Assembly (NCBI RefSeq): GCF_021372645.1
Contig: NZ_JAJFUC010000053.1
Coordinates: 16,749-80,748 of the forward strand
DNA: 64,000 nt
DNA from: Clostridium sp.
GTDB taxonomy: Bacteria > Bacillota > Clostridia > Clostridiales > Clostridiaceae
Direction: 5' to 3'
Shown: positions 10,769 to 18,738 of the stretch, piece by piece
Position numbering within the stretch: position 1 is the stretch's first letter
Layout of the letters: each line of letters begins with the position of its first letter
Notes under the pieces: model-generated
What the model was told of the DNA's origin: nothing
Database searches by the model: none
What the model saw: the letters and a program-made list of their open reading frames with translations, nothing else
Made by a program: the position numbers and the translations under genes

Positions 10769-12049
10769 CTATCCTCCAACTATAAACCTTCCTGATGATG
10801 CTATAATACCAATTAATATAAAAAATATTAAACTTACAGTTAAAACACATGATGTTATTAGTGTCATAGAATTTCCTGCTGCTTCTAATGATTTTGTTAT
10901 CCTTGAATCGCTTATTGGTTCAACTAATGCTGCTGATAATTTATATATAAACGTAATGAGTATAAGCTTAATAAGTGGATGCAACAGAATTAAAATAATT
11001 ACAACTAGCCCTATAGAGCTTATTGCATTCTTTATTATAAGCGAGTATCCAGCAACAGATGTAATTGCATCTGAGAAGGCCTTTCCAACTATAGGAATAA
11101 AATTATCTACTGCAAACTTTGCTGTTTTAAGTGTTACTGCATCAATTGTAGTTGATGTAATTCCACGAATTGTTAAAAGGCCTATAAAGACTGTTATTAT
11201 AATCCCTTGAAACCATATAGTGGCTTGCTTGAATAATTTGCATAAATTTGTTATTTTATGATCTGTAGAAAGATTATTTGCAAATTCTAATACAAAGCCC
11301 ATTAATATCATTGGAATTATAAAATTAGAATAGATTTTTGGTATAAATACAACTGCACCAAGCACAATTGGATCTAAAGTGGCAGCCGATGTAATTCCTC
11401 CCGCAAGGGAAATCATAGTAATAAGTATAGGCAGAAGAGCGCTCATAAAATCTGAAATATTAGTTATTACTTCCTTTGCAACTGAAATTGAGATTATAAA
11501 ACTTTTTGATAGCACCATTATGATTAAGGCATAACAGGCATAAAAAGCAACTTGTGATATGCTCTCATCTGAGAATGCATCTTGTAAATTTTTTAGTAAT
11601 GAACATATTATTGCTATTGTAACTATTGATAATACAAGTTTTAAAACACTTTTAACTTCTTTAAAGACAATACTTAGAACTGCATTTAGAATGGTATCAA
11701 AAGAAAGATTACCTCTTCCATCTTTAATATATGCTTTTATATATTCTACTGGATCAAGGCTATCCATAAGTTCCACATCTGTTTTCATTTTCCTTATATA
11801 TTCATATAAAGAATTAAGTTCTTCCTTTGTGCTTCCCCCTAAATCATCTATATTAATTTGCTTTTCTACAGTTTGTTTAGTTTCTATTTTCTTGCTATCA
11901 TTTATGTTACTGTCTATACTTATATTATTAATTTCTGTAGCACAAACATGATTTAATTTTAAAAATGTACAACTAGGTATTACTGCTATAATTATATTAA
12001 TTGTAAAACTCATTATTAATATTAATGTAACTCTTCTTATCATCTTCAT
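10769..12049 (-). CDS. spoIIIAE: Stage III sporulation protein AE
   Basis: Large polytopic membrane protein (426 residues) of the SpoIIIA complex. It has an N-terminal signal-like hydrophobic segment, a charged stretch around residues 45-105 (KTDVELMDSLDPVEYIK), and then about seven to eight membrane helices typical of the export-apparatus-like core. I placed the start at the ATG at 12049, about 6 nt after TAGGTG; the in-frame GTG at 12058 overlaps that motif. Its stop codon carries the ribosome-binding site of spoIIIAF. Confidence 0.93.
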   Translation of the reverse strand: MKMIRRVTLILIMSFTINIIIAVIPSCTFLKLNHVCATEINNISIDSNINDSKKIETKQTVEKQINIDDLGGSTKEELNSLYEYIRKMKTDVELMDSLDPVEYIKAYIKDGRGNLSFDTILNAVLSIVFKEVKSVLKLVLSIVTIAIICSLLKNLQDAFSDESISQVAFYACYALIIMVLSKSFIISISVAKEVITNISDFMSALLPILITMISLAGGITSAATLDPIVLGAVVFIPKIYSNFIIPMILMGFVLEFANNLSTDHKITNLCKLFKQATIWFQGIIITVFIGLLTIRGITSTTIDAVTLKTAKFAVDNFIPIVGKAFSDAITSVAGYSLIIKNAISSIGLVVIILILLHPLIKLILITFIYKLSAALVEPISDSRITKSLEAAGNSMTLITSCVLTVSLIFFILIGIIASSGRFIVGG

Positions 12050-12058
12050 AATAAACAC

Positions 12059-12442
12059 CTACATTATCTGTAATATAGAATTTAATACCGCCATTAGTAT
12101 TGGAATAGCGAGTACTAAAATCATTATTTTGCCAGAAAGATCTATTTGAGCTGCAAGACTATCTGCATTTGCATCCTTGCATAGTGCACTAGAAAATGAA
12201 GCTATATATGCTATTGCTAAAATTTTCAGTACAATTCCAATATAAACTGTATCGATATTTGCTTTATCAGAAATTTGTTTTAAAAAATCAATTATTTGTT
12301 TGAGTGGTTCTATCATAATAAGGAGAATTAATGCTCCTGCTGTTAACGTAAGAAATGTATTTAATTCACTTTTAGATTGTCTGAATAGTAACATAATAAA
12401 TAATGTTATATATGCTATTCCTACAATTTTTACTATTAACAT
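12059..12442 (-). CDS. spoIIIAD: Stage III sporulation protein AD
   Basis: 127-residue membrane protein with about four hydrophobic helices (AYITLFIMLLF, FLTLTAGALILLIMI, IVLKILAIAYIASFSSALC, MILVLAIPILMAVLNSIL). These match SpoIIIAD, a subunit of the spoIIIA-encoded channel. Eight base pairs separate it from spoIIIAC. Confidence 0.92.
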   Translation of the reverse strand: MLIVKIVGIAYITLFIMLLFRQSKSELNTFLTLTAGALILLIMIEPLKQIIDFLKQISDKANIDTVYIGIVLKILAIAYIASFSSALCKDANADSLAAQIDLSGKIMILVLAIPILMAVLNSILQIM

Positions 12443-12450
12443 AACTACAC

Positions 12451-12648
12451 CTACATCATAAACATTGTCTTAACGGTACTAAATAAATCTCCTATAATGG
12501 AAACTATCATAAGAAGAATTATTACAACTCCTGCAATATTTGTAATAGCTGCAATCTCACCTTTTCCACTACTAGTTAATACCTTATCTAAAACCACCAA
12601 GAGTATTCCAGCTCCACCAATTTTAAAAAGAATACTTATATCATGCAT
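12451..12648 (-). CDS. spoIIIAC: Stage III sporulation protein AC
   Basis: 65-residue protein of two transmembrane helices (GAGILLVVLDKVLTSSGK and ITNIAGVVIILLMIVSIIGD), the usual SpoIIIAC size and pattern. It is preceded by GGGGGAAG seven bases before the ATG. It is separated from spoIIIAB by 133 bp of repeat sequence instead of the usual tight spacing. Confidence 0.92.
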   Translation of the reverse strand: MHDISILFKIGGAGILLVVLDKVLTSSGKGEIAAITNIAGVVIILLMIVSIIGDLFSTVKTMFMM

Positions 12649-12669
12649 TTATCTTCCCCCAATCTATAT

Positions 12670-12781
12670 TAAATTCAATTGACAATTGTCAATTGAGGAA
12701 CAAACCCCTACGGAGTTTGGAAAATTATCTATGTTAAAAAATCCTAAAGAGGATTTTATTATTAATTAATAATTGGCAATT
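12670..12781. repeat. Palindromic intergenic element inside the spoIIIA operon
   Basis: The gap between spoIIIAB and spoIIIAC holds a perfect 20-bp palindrome at 12676-12695 (CAATTGACAATTGTCAATTG) and two small hairpins (CAAAC..GTTTG near 12703-12720; AAATCCTA..AGGATTT near 12740-12757). AATTGGCAATTTT follows at the far end and partly mirrors the left end. The design (AT-rich arms with inner hairpins) resembles the element at 40949-41024. It is probably a non-coding repeat inserted in an operon. Confidence 0.55.
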
Positions 12782-13300
12782 TTATATTATAAATATGATT
12801 ATCATTGCTCCAAAACATACTCCAAGATATCTATAGAGCTTTATGTTTTTCTTTGCACTTTCATCAGCATCCTTTAAATTCATTTTTATACCTTCAATTG
12901 CTAAAGAGAATATTTTCTCTTGACCATAAACTCCTGATTCTCCAAGGGACTTGAAAAAATCCTCCATTATTTTTTTATCCTCATCACATAAGTAAAATTT
13001 ATCTTCTAATACTAAAAATTCTTCTAAAGCTCCTCCATATACACTTTCTACATCTCCTTTTATTAACCTATCTGTGATAGCTTTAACAAAATAATTTATA
13101 GGTTCACATACCTTATGAGAAAGATTCTCTAAAGCTTCTGGCAAAGGTGTTGTTCCACATACAATATCATTCTCAAGAATTGTTAGGGCTTTTAATATTT
13201 CCTTAAGCTCATCTCGTCTTTTTCTAAAAGTATCTCCATATGCAAAACCTATATAAGTGCTTATAAGAACTATACTAATTATAAAAATTAATTTAAGCAC
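12782..13300 (-). CDS. spoIIIAB: Stage III sporulation protein AB
   Basis: 172 residues with a short N-terminal membrane helix (IFIISIVLISTYIGFAYG), a helical soluble region resembling the GspF/PilC fold, and a C-terminal membrane helix (YLGVCFGAMIIIFII). The family is the platform-like partner of the SpoIIIAA ATPase. It overlaps the 3' end of spoIIIAA by 13 bp. Confidence 0.92.
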   Translation of the reverse strand: MLKLIFIISIVLISTYIGFAYGDTFRKRRDELKEILKALTILENDIVCGTTPLPEALENLSHKVCEPINYFVKAITDRLIKGDVESVYGGALEEFLVLEDKFYLCDEDKKIMEDFFKSLGESGVYGQEKIFSLAIEGIKMNLKDADESAKKNIKLYRYLGVCFGAMIIIFII

Positions 13301-14217
13301 ATGTTTTCACCGCCCTTTAAACTATGCACATTTTCAATCGTTCCAACACCACGTCTATTACTTAAGATTATTGCTCTTTCTAGAATTTCATTATCAAGCA
13401 AATCAGAGAAAACTTTTCTTTTGTATAAATCTTCAACTGTAAAACCATGAATTGTAGTAATTATGTTTACTCCAGAATTAAAAGCCATCATAAGCGCTTC
13501 AATATCACCCTTACTTCCAATTTCATCACAAATCAAAACTTCAGGAGAAAGACTTCTAATTGCCATAATAAGACCTTCTCTTTTTAAGCAATTATCCAAA
13601 ATATCCGTTCTTATGCCCAAATCACTTTGAGGAATTCCAAAATGGCAAGCTCCTATTTCGCTTCTTTCATCTATTACTACCACCTTTCTTCCGTTAATCC
13701 CCAAGGAAGATATTCCATTTGATATATTTCTAGCTATATCTCTTAAAATTGTTGTCTTACCGCATTTAGGTGGTGAAATTATTATGGTGTTATAAACTCT
13801 ACTCCCCGAAACTATATATTTCATAACTTTCTCTGAACATCCTATAATTTCTCTGCAAATTCTTATGTTTATAGATGAAATATTTCTTATAGTCTTAACT
13901 TCTCCCTTTTCCATAACACACTCTCCAGCTATGCCTATTCTATGCCCACCTTTAATTGTGAGAAAACCTTGACGTATATCTTCTTCATAAGCATATAATG
14001 AATAATTAGAAATCTTCTGCATAATACTTTTAATATCTTCTTTTGTAGGCTTATAATTTATAATACTTTCTCCATGCTTTGAATACACTAAAATTGGTTT
14101 TCCAATCTTAATTCTTACCTCATATATTTGTTCTTTAATGAATCTATCCTTGAGCAAATTTCCCATTGTAAGTGGAAAAATCCCTATAATATCCTCTTCA
14201 CATTTCAAAATTCTCAC
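13288..14217 (-). CDS. spoIIIAA: Stage III sporulation protein AA (secretion-type ATPase)
   Basis: 309-residue AAA/secretion ATPase that energises the A-Q channel in the mother cell. It shows Walker A as PPKCGKTTILRDIARN (about residues 150-165), the Walker B region SPEVLICDEIGS, and an arginine-rich VVVIDERSEIGA box. It is the first gene of an eight-gene operon reading AA-AB-AC-AD-AE-AF-AG-AH without gene loss. A possible sigma-E promoter lies directly upstream. Confidence 0.94.
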   Translation of the reverse strand: MRILKCEEDIIGIFPLTMGNLLKDRFIKEQIYEVRIKIGKPILVYSKHGESIINYKPTKEDIKSIMQKISNYSLYAYEEDIRQGFLTIKGGHRIGIAGECVMEKGEVKTIRNISSINIRICREIIGCSEKVMKYIVSGSRVYNTIIISPPKCGKTTILRDIARNISNGISSLGINGRKVVVIDERSEIGACHFGIPQSDLGIRTDILDNCLKREGLIMAIRSLSPEVLICDEIGSKGDIEALMMAFNSGVNIITTIHGFTVEDLYKRKVFSDLLDNEILERAIILSNRRGVGTIENVHSLKGGENMCLN

Positions 14218-14243
14218 TCCCTCCTCTCCCGTTCTCTTTTTTA

Positions 14244-14274
14244 ATTAATATGTAATGTTAACCTAAAATATTAC
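14244..14274 (-). promoter_or_regulatory. Candidate sigma-E promoter of the spoIIIA operon
   Basis: On the minus strand GTAATATTT and CATATTAAT are separated by 13 nt, resembling the sigma-E elements (ATA-rich -35 and CATA-NN-T -10). It sits 27 bp before the spoIIIAA start. In B. subtilis spoIIIA is transcribed by sigma-E in the mother cell; the match here is approximate and the call is an inference. Confidence 0.4.
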
Positions 14275-14303
14275 TGAAGAAGATTAAAATATGTGAAATA
14301 AAA

Positions 14304-14337
14304 AGGACTATCTTAAATCAAACTTTAAGATAGTCCT
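14304..14337 (-). terminator. Terminator of the zinc-ribbon protein gene
   Basis: A 14-bp perfect stem (AGGACTATCTTAAA with its complement) and a 6-nt loop are followed on the minus strand by UUUUUAUUU. It separates the 14365-14733 gene from the spoIIIA operon. Confidence 0.85.
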
Positions 14338-14364
14338 GCATTTCTCTTGTATTTATATATTATA

Positions 14365-14733
14365 TTAGTTATCCTTAATATTTTTATTACAATATGGACA
14401 TGGAATTTCATCATTATTGCTTAGGGTAGATTGCTCAATAAAAATTGATTTATGGCAATGAACACAAATAATCTCTTTATACTCATCTTCCATATCATTT
14501 AATTCATCTATAGATAATTCTTCAAATAATTCGTCTTGAATGTTTGTCAAATCATCATCCATGAATTTAATATTTTCTTGAATAGTTTCTTGATTTACAG
14601 TTAACTCTTCAATTTTTTGGTTCATTATTTCTAAAATTGAAAAGACACTGTTAAAACATTCTTTATATTCTTTATTTTCTATTTTTAATAAATTCCTTTT
14701 CAAGCCTTCAATCTCATTTCTAAGCTCTTCCAT
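14365..14733 (-). CDS. Small acidic protein with C-terminal zinc ribbon (CD1247-like)
   Basis: 122-residue protein of unknown function. Residues 1-85 are predicted coiled-coil or helical and very acidic (DDDLTNIQDELFEELSIDEL). The C-terminus holds a zinc-ribbon pair, CVHCHKS near residues 93-99 and CPYCNK near 113-118. The layout fits clostridial proteins labelled 'CD1247 N-terminal domain-containing', which sit next to spoIIIA/efp. It has its own terminator. DNA, RNA or protein binding through the ribbon is possible but not shown. Confidence 0.75.
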   Translation of the reverse strand: MEELRNEIEGLKRNLLKIENKEYKECFNSVFSILEIMNQKIEELTVNQETIQENIKFMDDDLTNIQDELFEELSIDELNDMEDEYKEIICVHCHKSIFIEQSTLSNNDEIPCPYCNKNIKDN

Positions 14734-14782
14734 ATCTTTTCACGTCCTTTTCTCTATTTAAAGATGCCTATATATAAATAAA

Positions 14783-14807
14783 GTTGCTAAGCTTTATGCT
14801 TAGCAAC
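14783..14807 (-). terminator. Terminator of efp
   Basis: Perfect 10-bp stem GTTGCTAAGC with a 5-nt loop, followed on the minus strand by UUUAUUUAU, 18 bp after the efp stop. Confidence 0.85.
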
Positions 14808-14824
14808 TTAGGCATATGTATAAT

Positions 14825-15382
14825 TTAAACTCTTTCCATATAATCGCCAGTTCTAGTGTCTATTCTTATAACATCACCTTCATTAACGAACATAGGAACA
14901 TTTACTATTGCACCTGTTTCAACAGTTGCTGGTTTTAATGTATTACTAGTTGAATTTCCTTTAGCACCTGGATCAGACTGTGTAATTAGTAATTCAACAA
15001 AGTTTGGTGCTTCTACTGAGAATGCTTCGCCTTTGAAGAATTTTATTGTTGCAAACATGTTTTCCTTTAAGAATTTTATTGCTTCTTCAACCTTTTCATA
15101 GTTTAAAGGAATTTGTTCAAATGTTTCTTGATCCATGAAATAGTATAATTCTCCATCTGAATAAAGATATTGCATTTCTTTTCTTTCGATTACAGCTTCT
15201 TGTAATTTTTCAGTTGGATTAAATGTTTTATCTGTAACTCCTCCTGAAATTACATTTCTAAGTTTAGTTCTTACAAATGCTGCTCCTTTTCCTGGTTTAA
15301 CATGTAAAAATTCTGTTACTGTAAATACTGAATGATCATACTCAAATGTTGTTCCTTTTCTTATATCTCCTGCTGATATCAT
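14825..15382 (-). CDS. efp: Elongation factor P
   Basis: Translation factor that relieves ribosome stalling at polyproline stretches. The 185-residue protein has the KOW-like N-terminal domain with the conserved loop [17 protein letters not shown] (modifiable lysine in the PGKGA loop, about residue 32) and the C-terminal OB domain ending [18 protein letters not shown] chose the ATG at 15382, which follows TTTGGAGGG by 7 nt, because it matches the family start [16 protein letters not shown]. The frame extends 17 codons further upstream without a better site. It follows the pilus operon, but the 162-bp gap suggests its own promoter. Confidence 0.96.
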   Translation of the reverse strand: MISAGDIRKGTTFEYDHSVFTVTEFLHVKPGKGAAFVRTKLRNVISGGVTDKTFNPTEKLQEAVIERKEMQYLYSDGELYYFMDQETFEQIPLNYEKVEEAIKFLKENMFATIKFFKGEAFSVEAPNFVELLITQSDPGAKGNSTSNTLKPATVETGAIVNVPMFVNEGDVIRIDTRTGDYMERV

Positions 15383-15544
15383 TAAATATCCCTCCAAATT
15401 TATAATATAATTACAATGTAACCTTAACCTCAAACATTAAGTTTAATACTTAATCGTTGACATAATACTCATATTTTATCAAAAGAAAATAATAATTGCA
15501 ATTATTTCTGATTATTTTTCAGTAAAAATTTATATTTTTATGTT

Positions 15545-15919
15545 TTAAACACTTTCTTTAGCACTTATTTCTAATACAATTGAGTTTTCATCTTTGTTTT
15601 TATTTATAATGTAATCACTTATCTCATAGTTTTCTAATTTTGATATTTCATTTAACAATTCTTCCTTATTACCTTGTATCTTCACTTTAATATACCACTT
15701 TTTATTGACCTCATTTGCAGATAAAATGTTTTTTTCTTTTAAACAATTTAACTCATCATTGAATTCTTTTAAAGTTTTATTATTATTATATATAACCTTT
15801 TGTGCATTGTTATATACTTTTTTATTTTTTTCTTTATTAATTTTATTTATATAAAAAATTTGTACAAAAACAAATATAATCATTAGTATTATTAATATAT
15901 ATTTAAATAATTTATTCAT
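15545..15919 (-). CDS. PilO-like small membrane protein of the pilus operon
   Basis: 124 residues: one N-terminal membrane helix (YILIILMIIFVFVQIFYI, about residues 7-24), a basic coiled-coil segment, and a small C-terminal domain (WYIKVKIQGNKEELLNEIS ... SIVLEISAKES). The topology, size and last position in a pilB-pilC operon resemble PilO. Sequence similarity cannot be judged by eye, so the call rests on topology and context. It overlaps the preceding gene by 8 bp. Confidence 0.55.
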   Translation of the reverse strand: MNKLFKYILIILMIIFVFVQIFYINKINKEKNKKVYNNAQKVIYNNNKTLKEFNDELNCLKEKNILSANEVNKKWYIKVKIQGNKEELLNEISKLENYEISDYIINKNKDENSIVLEISAKESV

Positions 15920-16328
15920 TTAAGCTTACTCCTAGCGTATATTTACCACTACTATTTAGATTCACATCATTAATCTCAATTGAACTATTTAAACTAAGCT
16001 CATCAATTTCTTCTAAATCTTTAACTACAACTTCTCCATTATTGTTAGTTATATATGCCTCTTCAATGTCATTTTTAATTATACTTTCTATCCATATATT
16101 AATATCATTTGAATTAATATTACTGTATTTATTATCATATATATCATTTTTATTAGCTATAGATTTTTCTTTAACTTCATCCATATTTTTTGTTGTAAAT
16201 GGAATTAACAGCAAATTTATTATTAAAAATAATGTAAATAATTTATTTTCTGTTTTATTCTTATTTAATTCTATTTTATTATAAAATTTTTCTGGAATGA
16301 AATCTTTGTTTTTCATATATTTTTGCAT
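15912..16328 (-). CDS. PilN-like membrane protein of the pilus operon
   Basis: 138 residues with a basic cytoplasmic N-terminus (residues 1-30), one membrane helix (LFTLFLIINLLLIPF, about 31-45) and an acidic outer domain rich in N, D and S. This is the PilN layout (short cytoplasmic tail, one helix, extracytoplasmic domain). The ATG at 16328 has GGAGA eight bases upstream. It overlaps the PilM-like gene by 50 bp, an unusually deep overlap; the ATG at 16316 is an alternative start. Confidence 0.55.
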   Translation of the reverse strand: MQKYMKNKDFIPEKFYNKIELNKNKTENKLFTLFLIINLLLIPFTTKNMDEVKEKSIANKNDIYDNKYSNINSNDINIWIESIIKNDIEEAYITNNNGEVVVKDLEEIDELSLNSSIEINDVNLNSSGKYTLGVSLNE

Positions 16329-16941
16329 TGATTAACTCTCCTATATTCATTTTTATTATATTTAGTTTATTTGTAATAGGTAAATCACATAGTGAATTAT
16401 CAACGTATATTTCTCCAAAATCATCATTTTGACTTATTTTATCCCAAACTATTTCTTTATCTTTTTCAACTAAGCCATAATAAAATAATCCTTCTTTAAA
16501 TGATATGTAATAATAATATTCATTGAATTTTATAAAAACTTTACAATTAAAAATATTAGTCTTTAAAATTTTCATCATTACGTCTTTAACTATAAATTGA
16601 ATTGGTTTGACTTCTATATTTTTTGCTGTCTCACATATCTTTTCTATTCTTTTAGCACCCTTAATATAATATATAGAAATAATATTATTATTTCTCTCAA
16701 AATCATATAATATATCTCCATTTTGTGGAAACTCATTATTAATCTTATAATCTATAAATTCATACATTTTGTTTCTTTTTATTTCACTTGTAAATTGTTT
16801 TACATAAAGCTCTTCTTCAAGTATTATTATTTTAAGATTAGATTTTAACAAATTGTTCATTTCATCAACTTTATCAAAATCATATTCCTCTTCATTATAT
16901 ATAAATAAATTTTTCTTTATAATAATTATAGATTTTTTCAT
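16279..16941 (-). CDS. PilM-like protein of the pilus operon
   Basis: 220 residues with no clear membrane helix, predicted cytoplasmic. The segments KSIIIIKKNLFIYNEEEYDF and VFIKFNEYYYYISFKEGLFYYG are mixed beta strands as in actin-like PilM folds, but the protein is shorter than classical PilM (about 350 residues) and lacks a recognisable nucleotide-binding motif. The assignment comes from the order pilB-pilC-pilins-M-N-O. It may be a reduced clostridial PilM. Confidence 0.5.
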   Translation of the reverse strand: MKKSIIIIKKNLFIYNEEEYDFDKVDEMNNLLKSNLKIIILEEELYVKQFTSEIKRNKMYEFIDYKINNEFPQNGDILYDFERNNNIISIYYIKGAKRIEKICETAKNIEVKPIQFIVKDVMMKILKTNIFNCKVFIKFNEYYYYISFKEGLFYYGLVEKDKEIVWDKISQNDDFGEIYVDNSLCDLPITNKLNIIKMNIGELINAKIYEKQRFHSRKIL

Positions 16942-16987
16942 TTTATTTTCTCCTTAAATGAAAGTGCATTTTTTATTATTTACTTTT

Positions 16988-17431
16988 TTATATATTTTTA
17001 TTCGGAATCTTTTCAAATTTATATGTTGGAACTAATATTATTTTTTCATCTCTTAAAATATATATGATTTCTCTTTTTCTTTTTATTTTCTTTTGCCTAT
17101 CTTTATGGGTTGTTAAAAAAAAATTATCCTTGTTTTTATCATACTCAAGACTATTATCTTCTATCTTATTCTCAAAACTTTCTGAAAATATATCTTCTTT
17201 ATCTTGATTACTTAACTTATCTGCTCGATTTTTATTAAGTTCTTTCATAAATTCATTAAGAATTTCCTCTTCATCTTTATCGAAATCATATATATCTTTA
17301 TCAAATTTATATAGAGCGGCCATTTCATTATTATTTTTCATCATTTTATACAAAAAACATCCAAGCATACTAATTAAAGATAATATTATTACTGTACTTA
17401 TTAAAACTGTAGCTCTCTTCTTTAAATACAT
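16988..17431 (-). CDS. Pilin-like membrane protein of unknown function
   Basis: 147 residues with a short basic N-terminus and a hydrophobic helix (ATVLISTVIILSLISMLGCFL, read in parts, about residues 7-27). A strongly charged outer domain of D/E/K repeats follows. It resembles a prepilin or PilX-type N-terminus but has no glycine-cleavage box and no glutamate at position 5. It starts inside the upstream prepilin gene (10 bp overlap) behind AAAGGA. Its function is unknown; a minor pilin or pilus-assembly anchor is likely from context. Confidence 0.55.
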   Translation of the reverse strand: MYLKKRATVLISTVIILSLISMLGCFLYKMMKNNNEMAALYKFDKDIYDFDKDEEEILNEFMKELNKNRADKLSNQDKEDIFSESFENKIEDNSLEYDKNKDNFFLTTHKDRQKKIKRKREIIYILRDEKIILVPTYKFEKIPNKNI

Positions 17432-17877
17432 TTAATAAAATCCTTTCCTTCTTTATCATGTATTATTAAATAAATTAGTTTTCCTTTTTTCTTAACTTCA
17501 AGATAATCTATATCTTGAATCATATGAGGCATTGGACCAGATTCCGTATATTTTGCAACAATGTTACCATCATAAGATTTTATCAATATGTCTGAATTAC
17601 CTGATTTATTGTCCATTGAAAATAAAATATATTTATCATCTACTACTATGTTTTCAAGTCCTATATCTGGCATAATATTATCTAAATTTATATAGAAATT
17701 TTGGAAATCATTATACTCAATGGTTAAATTTACCGCTTCCATATACGACTTATACATTAATACATATAAATTTATCCCTTCTACTAAAATTATAGTTGTC
17801 AAAAAAATATACACCAAAGATTCAATAATCGTAAATCCTCTTTTTTTCTTTGAAGTAACATAATTTTTATATTTCAT
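17422..17877 (-). CDS. Prepilin-type N-terminal cleavage protein (minor pilin)
   Basis: Contains the class III signal KKKRGFTIIESLVYIFL: basic leader, cleavage after G, glutamate at mature position 5, then a hydrophobic alpha helix. The open frame begins at 17904, but I chose the ATG at 17877, which has GGTGG directly upstream and leaves a 14-residue leader. The mature part is about 138 residues. It overlaps the preceding gene by 11 bp. Confidence 0.8.
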   Translation of the reverse strand: MKYKNYVTSKKKRGFTIIESLVYIFLTTIILVEGINLYVLMYKSYMEAVNLTIEYNDFQNFYINLDNIMPDIGLENIVVDDKYILFSMDNKSGNSDILIKSYDGNIVAKYTESGPMPHMIQDIDYLEVKKKGKLIYLIIHDKEGKDFIKCI

Positions 17878-18295
17878 CCATCCACCAACTCTTGGTAAAT
17901 TCATTTTCTACATTAACCTCATTTTTCTCAACTTTAACATTGGCTACAATCTTTAATTTTAACCCCACACTATCCACTCCAATTTTGCTTACCTGAATAT
18001 CTTCCCCTTGTTCAAGATCTTTAATATCAGTATTAAGTAATCTTTTTGAGAAATCACCATCATACTTAAATCCAATATTCTCATCACTTAACAATTCTTC
18101 TATTTCTTCCTTTGAGATATTATATTTAAATTCATTAGTCAAATTATATACGCACCTACTAACTTCTTCTTCTAAAATTCTTTTTTTTATAATATCTGCA
18201 TTCTGTATGCTAGCACTCATAATAAATGTTGTAGTCAATGTCAAAATCATAATTGAAGCTATAACCTCAATCAAAATACTTCCCTGCTTTTTCAT
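17867..18295 (-). CDS. Prepilin-like protein (minor pilin)
   Basis: 142 residues beginning MKKQGSILIEVIASIMILTL. This is a short prepilin leader with G before the mature residue and glutamate at position 5, although serine replaces the usual phenylalanine at position 1 of the mature protein. A hydrophobic helix and a soluble domain follow. It overlaps the upstream prepilin gene by 4 bp. Confidence 0.78.
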   Translation of the reverse strand: MKKQGSILIEVIASIMILTLTTTFIMSASIQNADIIKKRILEEEVSRCVYNLTNEFKYNISKEEIEELLSDENIGFKYDGDFSKRLLNTDIKDLEQGEDIQVSKIGVDSVGLKLKIVANVKVEKNEVNVENEFTKSWWMDEI

Positions 18296-18738
18296 ACAAA
18301 TTCACCATCTTTAATAACAATTAAATCTACTCCAACTCTAATTGTTATATCTTGCCTTTGTCCATATTTATCTATAAGTTTTATTGTATCCCCTTGGGAT
18401 ATTTTCCCATCAGAGGTTATTATCACACTTATATCATTATTAATTATTTTAATTTCTTTAGGTAAGTTTATTATCTTTTCTATATTGTCCCATCCTTCTA
18501 TAAAATGAATTTCATTTTCACTAGATTTTACAGTGATTTTTCCATTTTTATTTTTCTCTTTGCAAACTGCTTTCCCATAAGAAAGTAAATTTTGTATTTC
18601 ATAAATATACGCCGTATTTTCTATATCATGTGATAAACTACTTCCTAATTTACTTAGAGATACACCTACACTAAATAGAATGGTTAATATAAATATACTT
18701 ACTACAGTTTCTATTAACGTAAATCCATAGCTCTTCAT
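18292..18738 (-). CDS. Prepilin-type cleavage/methylation protein
   Basis: 148 residues beginning MKSYGFTLIETVVSIFILTI, the canonical type IV prepilin motif (G/FTLIE), with a hydrophobic helix to about residue 27 and a GspH/minor-pilin-like soluble domain. The ATG overlaps the pilC stop codon by 1 bp, so translation is coupled. It could be the major or a minor subunit; the short operon does not decide which. Confidence 0.83.
   Translation of the reverse strand: MKSYGFTLIETVVSIFILTILFSVGVSLSKLGSSLSHDIENTAYIYEIQNLLSYGKAVCKEKNKNGKITVKSSENEIHFIEGWDNIEKIINLPKEIKIINNDISVIITSDGKISQGDTIKLIDKYGQRQDITIRVGVDLIVIKDGEFV

Noticed and set aside
15440-15480. TTGACA on the plus strand upstream of efp
   Set aside because: No plus-strand gene follows, and the spacing to a -10 box is poor; chance match.
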